The translations under genes were made by a program, and so were the position numbers. From the NCBI GenBank assembly GCA_002733945.2, contig NVXO02000007.1:102197-116658 (forward strand): a DNA stretch of 14,462 nucleotides, written 5' to 3'. Below the pieces are notes generated by a model. That model did no database searches, was not told the DNA's origin, and saw nothing but the letters and a program-made list of their open reading frames with translations. This document shows positions 1-6,346 of this stretch, piece by piece. The DNA comes from Sulfurimonas sp. GTDB lineage: Bacteria > Campylobacterota > Campylobacteria > Campylobacterales > Sulfurimonadaceae. Each line of letters starts with the position of its first letter. Positions within the stretch are counted from its first letter, which is position 1.

Positions 1-152
1 TGCCCAGAGAAAACTTGTCTGGGTGAATAATCTACACCGTTTTGTGTCGCATCAGGATCGCAGTTAAGTGTGTTCATCAACGAGTAGTCTACCAACTTCG
101 CTAGGTCTTCAAGTGTTTCTACTAACTGAGAGTTTTGTTTTGATACTTTCAT
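1..152 (-). CDS. Probable SelO-like protein (YdiU/UPF0061), N-terminal 50 residues, cut by window edge
   Basis: An open frame starts with ATG at 152 and runs off the left edge. About 50 residues are visible, beginning MKVSKQNSQL and ending in a PRQVFSG motif. The stretch with LMNTLNCDPDA followed by PRQVFSG resembles the start of the SelO-like branch of the YdiU/UPF0061 family, which are pseudokinase-fold enzymes that transfer AMP to protein substrates. That match is from memory of the family and the catalytic part is outside the window, so the name is tentative. The frame is free of stops and has normal codon use for the region, with no signal peptide. The upstream spacer (153-298) is very AT-rich, and the DUF2986 gene lies before it on the same strand. 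Confidence 0.45.
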   Translation of the reverse strand, partial: MKVSKQNSQLVETLEDLAKLVDYSLMNTLNCDPDATQNGVDYSPRQVFSG

Positions 153-277
153 ATATCTTCCTTATTTTAAAAACAATATTTTTAATATTTAAATTTTTAT
201 ATGATGTTTGATTGATATATATTGACTGCTATCAGTTTACTTTTTATTTCTTTAAGCAACATTTTTTAGTGAAAGTT

Positions 278-297
278 CTAGCATGCTAGGCTATAGC
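278..297. repeat. Two adjacent perfect palindromes downstream of the DUF2986 gene
   Basis: CTAGCATGCTAG at 278-289 is a perfect 12-bp palindrome. GCTATAGC at 290-297 is a perfect 8-bp palindrome immediately beside it. They lie just after the stop codon of the 53-residue gene on the minus strand. There is no T-tract, so a standard terminator is not supported. A protein-binding site or chance are both possible. Confidence 0.4.
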
Positions 298-298
298 T

Positions 299-460
299 CT
301 AATACTTTTGGGTGTCAGGTTCGACAGTAGTGGTTTCTAGTTCTGCTTTAGCTCTATCAGCCTTAGAAATATAAGGTGCTTTAGAAGAAGTCTTTAACTT
401 CGCACGAGCACTTTTGAGACGTTTATCATACATCTTTTGAATCTTAGCGTTTCTATTCAT
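299..460 (-). CDS. DUF2986 family small basic protein (53 aa)
   Basis: ATG at 460 and TAG at 299-301 give a 53-residue, lysine- and arginine-rich protein starting MNRNAKIQKMYDKRLKSARA and containing APYISKADRAKAE. The MNR...K start, the basic middle and the PKYISKADRAK-like block are the pattern I know from DUF2986, short uncharacterised proteins of marine Gammaproteobacteria and some other aquatic bacteria. A good ribosome binding site, AAAGGAT, lies eight bases before the ATG, which supports both the gene and the start. No membrane segment or signal peptide is visible. Function is unknown; the charge suggests nucleic-acid or ribosome contact, but that is only inference. It is followed on the same strand by the SelO-like gene after about 146 bp. 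Confidence 0.7.
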   Translation of the reverse strand: MNRNAKIQKMYDKRLKSARAKLKTSSKAPYISKADRAKAELETTTVEPDTQKY

Positions 461-491
461 ATTATTATCCTTTATTGTCTACTCTGTCTTG

Positions 492-799
492 TTAACTTGT
501 TTGTAAATGTCTAGATTCTTCTTTAATTCTTTCAGCTATCCAAACTTTAATTATAGATTGTCTTGTAACACCTATCTTTTTTGCTTCTTTATCTAAAGAC
601 TCTATAACCCATTGTGGAAAATCAACATTTACTTTTTTTGTATCTGTTTTAAGAGCATAGCGAATTTCATTATCAACAATATTCGCAGGAATTACAAGTG
701 CCTCTTCATCTTGTCAAAGCTTTTGAGCTTCTAGAAAATCTATGGTGTGTTTCTCTTTGTTGATTTTACTTTACTTTTCAACATACTCAAATTTCGCAT
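492..799 (-). pseudogene. Collapsed BrnT toxin-BrnA antitoxin locus (fusion relic)
   Basis: Read on the minus strand, one frame gives KFEYVEK, a stop, SKINKEKHTIDFLEAQKL, a stop, QDEEALVIPANIVDNEIRYA, then KVNVDFPQWVIESLDKEAKK and IGVTRQSIIKVWIAERIKEE. The first part is the N-terminal half of a BrnT RNase toxin. The second is the C-terminal ribbon-helix-helix half of a BrnA antitoxin. The end of BrnT and the start of BrnA are missing, so an internal deletion joined them, in the same frame. Other lesions are a lost base just after the original ATG (797-799), TAA at 771-773 and TGA at 714-716, where BrnT normally has Trp. No ATG, GTG or TTG lies in frame after the last stop, so the BrnA part is probably untranslated. 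The stop is at 492-494. Confidence 0.8.
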
Positions 800-815
800 A
801 AATTCTTTTGTATTT

Positions 816-855
816 AAGTATAAAAAGTATACTTTAATTACACTCTACTTGTCAA
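816..855 (-). promoter_or_regulatory. Promoter and overlapping operator of the BrnT/BrnA relic
   Basis: On the minus strand a perfect -35 box TTGACA (855-850) is followed after 18 bp by TATACT (831-826). The -10 box lies inside the inverted repeat AAGTATA-5 bp-TATACTT (816-834). A palindrome over the -10 is what is expected for a self-repressing BrnA-type antitoxin. The toxin start (799) lies about 20 bp beyond the likely transcription start. The control region looks intact although the coding part is dead. Confidence 0.6.
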
Positions 856-864
856 GGATTGATA

Positions 865-915
865 GGTTTGGGGGTAACATGTTTTGTTACTACGAGACTG
901 TGAAATAATCAAACC
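865..915. repeat. Nested inverted repeats beside the IS1182 fragment
   Basis: GTAACA (874-879) pairs with TGTTAC (885-890) around a 5-nt loop. An outer pair GGTTTG (865-870) and CAAACC (910-915) encloses it. It lies between the BrnT/BrnA promoter and the transposase fragment, so it could be a remnant of an element end. No known RNA family was recognised. Confidence 0.35.
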
Positions 916-943
916 CCACAACTCATAATTTTCTAATTCTAAC

Positions 944-1538
944 TCAATTTAGGCAATTATTTTGCCTAAATTGTACCATAAAAATAATTGAAACAATTTT
1001 AGCCATATAAAGCCTAAAACTAGCGATATAAAGAGCTATCTCTTCTCTTATAGACTCAATATCGCCATCTTTGATGGCTATCATCAGTTTTCTAAACAGA
1101 GTTATCCCTATAAGATTAAGTAAGCGTTTAAAATTATAGGTAAACATTATAAGAGCATTTTCACCAGCTACTTTCTTTTTGCTTCTAACTAAGAAGTGAT
1201 CCCAACCTAAACTTCTTTTGATTGTTCCAAATGGGTGTTCAACTATAGAACTTCGTTTTTTGATTATTGCCTGACATCTATCGTTCTTGATGTTCCCATC
1301 TTTGAGTCTGTTTATTTTTAGTCTTTTCACCTAAACATTTATCTTTGATTGGACAAGCACTACAGTCAGTTTGAGAACTTCTATACAAGTACATAGTTCT
1401 AGCATATGATTGATTTAAAGATGAAGTTCTTGATACAAGTTTATTGTTAGGGCAAACATAAGCGTCTTTATCCTTATCGTAGATAAACATATCTTTAGTG
1501 AACTTACCTTTATTCTTTAGTTCTTGTCCTGCTCTTAC
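944..1538 (-). pseudogene. IS1182-type transposase, frameshifted C-terminal fragment
   Basis: Two overlapping minus-strand frames together give the second half of an IS1182/IS4-group DDE transposase. Residues read from 1538 to about 1275 give VRAGQELKNKGKF, FIYDKDKDAYVCPNN and the cysteine-rich CSACPIKDKC. A shift of one base near 1275-1285 then moves to the frame (from 1330 down to 944) that carries KKRSSIVEHPFGTIKRSLGW, FLVRSKKKV and TYNFKRLLNLIG. The EHPFGTIK block contains the last catalytic acidic residue of the family. The N-terminal half, including the first catalytic Asp, is absent, and the frame decays beyond 1538. This is an inactive remnant. Intact terminal repeats were not found. 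The final codons lie in a strong hairpin. Confidence 0.8.
945..973. terminator. Perfect 12-bp hairpin at the end of the IS1182 fragment
   Basis: CAATTTAGGCAA (945-956) and TTGCCTAAATTG (962-973) form a perfect 12-bp stem with a 5-nt loop. It spans the stop region of the transposase remnant. The flanks lack a clean T-run on either strand, so it may be a weak bidirectional terminator or a protective hairpin of the old element, of the kind that blocks read-through. Confidence 0.5.
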
Positions 1539-1690
1539 TAGCGGTACTACTTATCTATAGGGTAGTGTGTCTGTATTTTATAAATCATAATGTATCCTGT
1601 CTTGTTCTTGTTTGATAAAATTATAATAAAAGTTTGTGAGGGGGTTTGTGTCTGTAGTAAAGAAGTTAATAAAAAAGTTTATATTTAATG

Positions 1691-1729
1691 TGGTGCTCAG
1701 TTTGTGATAAAAATCTAACTGAAACACCA
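1691..1729. repeat. Imperfect inverted repeat downstream of metE
   Basis: TGGTGCTCAG (1691-1700) faces CTGAAACACCA (1719-1729) across an 18-nt AT-rich loop. The stem is interrupted and has no T-tract, so a terminator role for metE is possible but weak. The rest of 1539-1742 holds nothing else I can name. Confidence 0.3.
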
Positions 1730-1742
1730 ATAGTCTATATTC

Positions 1743-4022
1743 CTATATTTTATTTCGTACAGTGTGTACAGCTGTAACCATATTTATAAGACTTGGCTTT
1801 ACCTCTTCCCACTTACGAGTTTTCAGTCCGCAGTCAGGGTTTATCCAGAGTTGCTCTTTAGGAAGTACTTCTAAGAGTGCTTCTATCTGTTGTACCATCT
1901 CCTCTACAGAGGGAACTCGAGGGGAGTGAATATCATAAACACCAGGACCTACTTCTTGCTTATACCCAACTTCTGCAAATATTTTGAGTAGTTCATTCCC
2001 ACTTCTAGCAGTCTCTATGGAAATTACATCGGCATCCATAGCTTCAATGGTTCGTATGATGTCATTAAACTCGCTGTAGCACATATGTGTATGGATTTGT
2101 GTTTCTACCTTTGCTGCACTCACGGCTATTTTAAAGTCACGAACTGCCCACTCTTCATAAGCGGCTATTTTAGACTCTCTAAGTGGATATCCCTCTTTAA
2201 ACGCAGCCTCATCTACTTGTATCATCTTAATACCTGTGTTTTGTAGGTCATCAACTTCATCTCTTATAGCTAGTGCTATCTGCTTTGAGACATCGCCTCT
2301 TGGCATATCATCACGTACAAAAGACCAGTTTAAAAGTGTAACAGGACCTGTAAGCATTCCTTTCATAATTTTGTCTGTTTTACTTTGTGCATAAGTGCTC
2401 CAAGCAACAGTCATAGGCTTTGGACGAGAAATATCACCATAGATAAAAGGTGGTTTTACACATCTACTTCCGTAACTCTGTACCCAACCATTTTGACTAA
2501 AACCATAACCTTTTAGCTGTTCACCGAAGTACTCTACCATGTCGTTACGTTCTGGCTCACCATGAACAAGTATTTCCAATCCACACTCTTCTTGAAAAGC
2601 TACACACTCATCAATATACTCTTGCATCTTTTTTGTGTAAGCTTCTATGCTTAGTAGACCACTTTTAAAATCTCTTCGAGCTTGTCTAACTTCTTGAGTT
2701 TGAGGAAAAGAGCCAATAGTTGTAGTCGCTAAGTCTGCATAGCCCAGTTGCCTTTTTTGAATTTTAATACGTTCTTCATAAGTTCCATCACGGACTGTTT
2801 TTGTGATCTCTTCTACTTTTTTTTGGAGATTTTTGTCATGAATGAGTGTTGAAGTTTTTCTAGACTCACTTGCTCTTTTGTTAAGCTCAAGCTCTCTTTT
2901 TTGCTCCTCTGAGAGAGAAGCTTCACCCTCAAGTGTTAGTTGTGCAAGTAAAGAGAGTTCAGAGAGTTTCTCTACACCATAAGCAAGCCACTCTTTTATC
3001 TCAGAATCCATTTTTTCTTCATACTTGAGTGAAAAAGGGGTATGCAGGAGTGAGCATGAAGTAGAGAGAATAACTCTCTCTTTTGGTAGGAGAGTTGTAA
3101 TATTTTTTACCAATGAAGCTGTTGTTTGAAAATCATTTTTCCAGATATTTCGCCCATCAACGACTCCGGCAAGTAGTACCTTGTCACTTAAAGCAGTGAA
3201 CTCAAGTATCTCACTATTTTCTTCTCCATAAATAAAGTCAAGTCCAAGTGCCCAGATAGGAGTGTTGAGCAAAATTTTTGTCGCTTCATTTGAGTGCTCA
3301 AAATATGTAACTACTGCGATATTAATATTTGAAGAGACCTTACTAAGAGCATCGTATGTTGGCTTGAGCAGAGAGAGTACTTTTACATCTAAATCTTTTA
3401 CAAGTATAGGTTCATCTATTTGGAGTGTTACTTCTGTGTCAAGAGTAGCTATCTCTTTTAAAAGGGCTTTATATACAGGAAGTATTTTACTATATAACTC
3501 ATATACATCCCCACCATCACTGCGTTTAGAGAGTCCTAAAAATGTAAGTGGGCCTATGATGTTTATTTTTGGTTTTATCCCAAATTCTTTGGCTTCTTTG
3601 TACTCCTCAACAATTTTACTTGCATCGAGATTGTACTCATCTTCAAGAGAGAGTTCGGGAACGATATAGTGGTAGTTAGTGTTGAACCATTTTGTCATCT
3701 CCATTGCTACAGAATTTTTGTTACCTCTAGCCATTGAAAAGTATAACTCTTCACTCTTTAACTCCTGAAACCTTTTTGGCACTGCGTTTAAAGTTATGGC
3801 CATATCGAGCATATTGTCATACAAAGAGAAGTCATTTGTGCTAATAAAATCGACACCAGCATCTTTTTGATATGCCCAATGTCTCTGTTTTAATTCTAAA
3901 GCAACACTTTTTACTTCACTAAAATCACATTGCTTTGACCAGAACTTCTCTAGTGCTTTTTTGAGCTCACGCTGCTCTCCAATTCTTGGAAATCCTACTA
4001 CATAACTGCTGTTTTTTGACAT
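1743..4022 (-). CDS. metE: Cobalamin-independent methionine synthase MetE
   Basis: MetE (5-methyltetrahydropteroyltriglutamate-homocysteine methyltransferase) transfers the methyl group of methyl-tetrahydrofolate to homocysteine in the cytoplasm, the last step of methionine synthesis, without vitamin B12. The protein is 759 residues, normal for the family. It starts with VVGFPRIGEQRELKKALEKFW, the typical N-terminal barrel opening, and continues through TTTIGSFPQT into the C-terminal barrel. The zinc site is complete: His646 and Cys648 in HMCYSEF, Glu670 in SIETARSG, and Cys731 in NPDCGLKTR. ATG at 4022 is preceded by AAAGGAT, which supports the start. It stands alone between mobile-element debris on both sides but is itself undamaged. 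No B12 or SAM riboswitch was recognised in the leader. Confidence 0.97.
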   Translation of the reverse strand: MSKNSSYVVGFPRIGEQRELKKALEKFWSKQCDFSEVKSVALELKQRHWAYQKDAGVDFISTNDFSLYDNMLDMAITLNAVPKRFQELKSEELYFSMARGNKNSVAMEMTKWFNTNYHYIVPELSLEDEYNLDASKIVEEYKEAKEFGIKPKINIIGPLTFLGLSKRSDGGDVYELYSKILPVYKALLKEIATLDTEVTLQIDEPILVKDLDVKVLSLLKPTYDALSKVSSNINIAVVTYFEHSNEATKILLNTPIWALGLDFIYGEENSEILEFTALSDKVLLAGVVDGRNIWKNDFQTTASLVKNITTLLPKERVILSTSCSLLHTPFSLKYEEKMDSEIKEWLAYGVEKLSELSLLAQLTLEGEASLSEEQKRELELNKRASESRKTSTLIHDKNLQKKVEEITKTVRDGTYEERIKIQKRQLGYADLATTTIGSFPQTQEVRQARRDFKSGLLSIEAYTKKMQEYIDECVAFQEECGLEILVHGEPERNDMVEYFGEQLKGYGFSQNGWVQSYGSRCVKPPFIYGDISRPKPMTVAWSTYAQSKTDKIMKGMLTGPVTLLNWSFVRDDMPRGDVSKQIALAIRDEVDDLQNTGIKMIQVDEAAFKEGYPLRESKIAAYEEWAVRDFKIAVSAAKVETQIHTHMCYSEFNDIIRTIEAMDADVISIETARSGNELLKIFAEVGYKQEVGPGVYDIHSPRVPSVEEMVQQIEALLEVLPKEQLWINPDCGLKTRKWEEVKPSLINMVTAVHTVRNKI

Positions 4023-4042
4023 TACAATATCCTTTGTTTTTC

Positions 4043-4122
4043 GTCATTTCTGACTCATATTTTATTTTTATTTTTGTGTATATTTTGAGTTTATTATAAG
4101 GATAGAGAAATAGGAGGGTGAA
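4043..4122 (-). promoter_or_regulatory. Probable metE promoter and leader palindrome
   Basis: On the minus strand TATAAT lies at 4098-4093, about 70 bp before the metE ATG. A poor -35 match, TTCACC, is at 4122-4117 with 18-bp spacing. In the leader, GTCA-4 nt-TGAC (4043-4054) forms a small palindrome that could be an operator. The promoter lies inside the 3' end of the unrecognised ORF at 4094-4291. Confidence 0.4.
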
Positions 4123-4291
4123 TACCTGAACGACGGAATGCAAAATAGACAGTATAGTACGAACATCTTGGTATGAAGTTGTTCAAAAGTACCATAAGTT
4201 TTGATTTTATAGTTAAAAAAGCATGACAATGGCATGGTTTATTGTTATTTATAACTTGTGTAAACTTGAGTAAGTCTCTAAGTGCCATCAT
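4094..4291 (-). CDS. Unrecognised 65-residue ORF with strong start signals
   Basis: The frame starts at tandem ATG codons (4291), begins MMALRDLLKFTQV and ends at TAA (4094). I do not recognise the product. The first dozen residues look like a normal protein start, but the rest (rich in Cys, Tyr and aromatic residues, no clear domain) does not, so it may be a gene start run into unrelated or frameshifted DNA. The signals in front are unusually good: AAAAAGGAG eight bases before the ATG and an extended -10 TGCTATAAT. The IS630-type element ends only about 30 bp upstream of that -10. It reads directly towards metE, ending 71 bp before it. A small RNA or leader role cannot be excluded. Confidence 0.35.
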   Translation of the reverse strand: MMALRDLLKFTQVINNNKPCHCHAFLTIKSKLMVLLNNFIPRCSYYTVYFAFRRSGIHPPISLSL

Positions 4292-4314
4292 CTGCTCCTT
4301 TTTAAAATTTTACT

Positions 4315-4323
4315 ATTATAGCA
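4315..4323 (-). promoter_or_regulatory. Extended -10 promoter between the IS630 element and the small ORF
   Basis: TGCTATAAT on the minus strand (4323-4315) is an extended -10 motif. It stands 23 bp before the tandem ATG at 4291 with the ribosome binding site AAGGAG between them. No clear -35 is seen, as is usual for the housekeeping promoters of Campylobacterota. Confidence 0.5.
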
Positions 4324-4356
4324 TAAATAATTTTGAAATTAAAATATGATAAGTAG

Positions 4357-5027
4357 TCAGGTAAATTTAATTTCATAATCAACACCATATCCCTGAATAA
4401 CTTTTTCAACATAGTTTTCCATATTTTTAGCTGACTTATAAGCATCAAGTTCTATCCAATAATATTTCATAAATTTCCATACCATTTCAATAGGGTTGAG
4501 TTGCGGTGAATAAGACAGGTTGAAATGACCTATAACTACCTCTGAATCTACTTTATCATTTGTAGTTGATGCAAATAAAGTAGAGTTGTTTTTATTGAAA
4601 AAACCAAGGACATTAAGATTCTTTGCCATCTTTGCTGGAATACTAAGTGTTTCTCCTATTGCACTCCAAGCATATGGAAGATAAGGATTTAAATTAAATC
4701 CACTTTCATCGAAATATTCAACATCAATTTCACCAGTAAGTGCTTTTGCCTCAAGTGTTTCAAGCTCTTTTTTCTTTCTTGCATAAAGTTCCGCCTCTGG
4801 CTTTTTAGCAGTATCTCTTCTTACTCTTTTGTAGCTGTACTTGAGTGTTTTTTTAAAAATAGCTTGAATGTATTATAGCTCATTTTTATTCCTATTTCCT
4901 CTACTGTAAGTGCAAATGCTGTTTCTGAAAGTATTATTGCACCTGCTCGTATTCGCTCTTGTTTACTTTTACCATTGTCTCTTATATCTATTAATTTCTT
5001 TAAAATCTTCTCATCTCTTATCTTCAT
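4357..5027 (-). pseudogene. IS630-type transposase with two internal deletions and a -1 frameshift
   Basis: The first frame (5027-4821) gives an N-terminal helix-turn-helix segment containing KQERIRAGAIILSET and LTVEEIGIKM. The second frame continues as LKYSYKRVRRDTAKKPEAEL, then GEIDVEYFDESGFN with the first catalytic Asp, AWSAIGE, NLNVLGFF, and YSPQLNPIEMVWKFMKYYW with the final Glu. Two segments are missing compared with the family: the second half of the helix-turn-helix/linker region after EEIGIKM, and about 45-50 residues between VVIGHF and NLSYSPQ, which normally hold the second catalytic Asp. The enzyme is therefore dead. The two frames join at an A7 run (4854-4848). The stop codon lies inside the left terminal repeat. 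Confidence 0.75.
4848..4854 (-). other. Candidate -1 ribosomal frameshift site (A AAA AAA)
   Basis: In the first transposase frame the codons read TTA AAA AAA CAC, so the heptamer A AAA AAA is in the phase needed for -1 slippage. Slipping back one base leads exactly into the frame that encodes the DDE domain. Frameshifting at A-runs is known in several IS families, including IS630 members. A chance indel in a homopolymer is the alternative. Confidence 0.5.
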
Positions 5028-5162
5028 ATTTTACAATAGTAATTTCTGTTCTACTTATGAAATTAATTTTACCGTACTACTTATAAGTTCTTTACAACTT
5101 GTACATATAGTATAATCTAATGACTGAAGATAGCCGATAAATTGTTGCTATGTATATTGCAC

Positions 5163-5925
5163 TTAAAAATTATAGCGATTGTTAAACTCATCTAGAGTGA
5201 TTTTTCCATTACTGTCTTTATCAATACTTTCAAAGCTTAGTGCGTTAACTGCATTATACATTGGATAGCCGGCTTTAGCTCTTGCCGCTTGTTTTTTTGC
5301 TCTTACTTTAAGAAACTCATCTTTTGTAATAACACTATTATTATTGAGGTCAAAATCAGTAAATGATGAACGATTTTTTCTCGTACTCATCATGCCATTT
5401 GAATTTTTCATTTGACCTCTTTGTCCCATTCTACTTTGCATGTGAGCATTTTGAAATGCCGTAAACTCTTTTGGAGTAATTTTTCCATCACCATTGGTAT
5501 CAAAAGATGAGAAAGTTGGACGATTTTTCATACCACGCCCTACAAAATTTGCAGGAGGAAAGTTGTCAAACATCCACTCAGCAACCTCTTTTAACTCTTC
5601 TGGAGTAATATTTCCTTTTTGAGAAGGCATTAAACCAAATTTTGCGATTTTTTGCGGCATACAAATTGATTTTTCTTTTGTTGGATTTTGTACATAATCA
5701 ACCATAAAATTAACAGCATCCTCTTTATTTGGGTAGGCCATTTTTACATGTCTCATAACACCCATTAGTGGAGGTGCAAACATATTCGCTCTATCTGTTG
5801 GCATAGTTTTAGTGTGACACATAGCACACTTTGCATCAAATATCTGCTCAGCATCTGCTTGAAGCAAAAAGAGATGTTGCTAGTCCTAAAGTACCTATAA
5901 GTACTACTATTTGTTTTGTTTTCAT
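5163..5925 (-). pseudogene. Exported cytochrome c/EF-hand fusion protein, frameshifted after the signal peptide
   Basis: From ATG at 5925 (ribosome binding site AAAAGGA) the sequence encodes a signal peptide, MKTKQIVVLIGTLGLATSLF plus A, then reaches a stop after one extra base near 5862-5868. In the next frame it continues QADAEQIFDAKCAMCH and runs to 5163. Removing one T restores a clean SLFA-QADAEQ cleavage site. The mature part has one haem c motif CAMCH with candidate Met ligands (GLMPSQ), then three EF-hand loops, DTNGDGKITPKE, DLNNNSVITKDE (degenerate) and DKDSNGKITLDE. It would act in the periplasm, combining electron transfer or CO/metal sensing with calcium binding; the exact role is unknown. 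The rest of the frame is intact over 234 codons, so the lesion is recent or a sequencing error. It follows the smaller EF-hand gene by 46 bp. Confidence 0.75.
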
Positions 5926-5971
5926 TGTTTGTCCTTTTATTTTATATATTTACAGAGAAATAATTTTAAGA

Positions 5972-6304
5972 TTATCGGTTCTGCATACCTTTGCCTCTTT
6001 GCCCCATACTATTTTGTCTAAATTGTGAAAATTCATCTGGAGTGATTTTACCATCACTATTGGTATCTATAGACTCAAAAGATGGTGCATTGGCTACATT
6101 ACGCATTGGATAATCTGTCTTAGCTCTTGCTTCTTGTTTTTGTGCTCTTACTTGAGCGAACTCAACTTTTGTAACAAGACCGTCATTATTGAGATCAAAG
6201 CCACTAAATGATGTTCTATTTTGCATACCGCCACCCATTCCAGCAGCACTTAAACCTAAAAGACTTCCAAGTGCGATTGCACATACTATAATTTTTGTTT
6301 TCAT
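5972..6304 (-). CDS. Small exported EF-hand calcium-binding protein
   Basis: A 110-residue protein with a signal peptide (KTKIIVCAIALGSLLGLSAA, residues 2-21) and two canonical EF-hand loops, DLNNDGLVTKVE at 37-48 and DTNSDGKITPDE at 80-91. It is probably a periplasmic calcium-binding protein. Its segments FDLNN, VRAQKQEARAKTDYPMRNV and SFESID are closely repeated in the C-terminal half of the cytochrome/EF-hand gene next door, so the two are likely duplicates. ATG at 6304 has AAGGAG before it. It ends 46 bp before the next gene and the two form a likely operon. Its start is 64 bp after the end of the truncated histidine kinase, and direct repeats in that gap suggest control by an OmpR-type regulator. 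Confidence 0.85.
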   Translation of the reverse strand: MKTKIIVCAIALGSLLGLSAAGMGGGMQNRTSFSGFDLNNDGLVTKVEFAQVRAQKQEARAKTDYPMRNVANAPSFESIDTNSDGKITPDEFSQFRQNSMGQRGKGMQNR

Positions 6305-6346
6305 GATAAACTCCTTAGTTTGTATATGGAGTATGGTTACATCCTA

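Larger units (their letters stand above)
4352..5081 (-). mobile_element. IS630-type element, 730 bp, internally deleted, with both ends preserved
   Basis: The left end (from 4352, AGTAGTCAGGTAAA...) and the reverse complement of the right end (from 5081, AGTAGTACGGTAAA...) are inverted repeats; counting from the flanking A they match at 24 of 27 positions. Each end is flanked by TA (4350-4351 and 5082-5083), as expected from the TA target duplication of the IS630/Tc1/mariner group. Intact members of the family are usually 1.0-1.2 kb, so this copy is short, and its single transposase gene has lost internal segments. It looks like a non-autonomous derivative that might still be moved in trans by a related transposase. 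Confidence 0.8.

Noticed and set aside
865..915. Hammerhead-type ribozyme in the nested stems
   Set aside because: A GAAA-like stretch is present but the CUGANGA core is absent, and the junction layout does not fit.
3262..3669. 135-codon plus-strand open frame
   Set aside because: It lies wholly inside metE on the opposite strand, and its serine-rich product is a shadow of that gene.
4023..4093. B12 or SAM riboswitch in the metE leader
   Set aside because: The leader is only about 65 bp, AT-rich, and lacks a B12 box or a SAM-type multi-stem fold.
5101..5162. Terminator for the EF-hand operon
   Set aside because: Only a 5-bp stem (ATAGC/GCTAT) with a 12-nt loop and no T-run was found; too weak to list.
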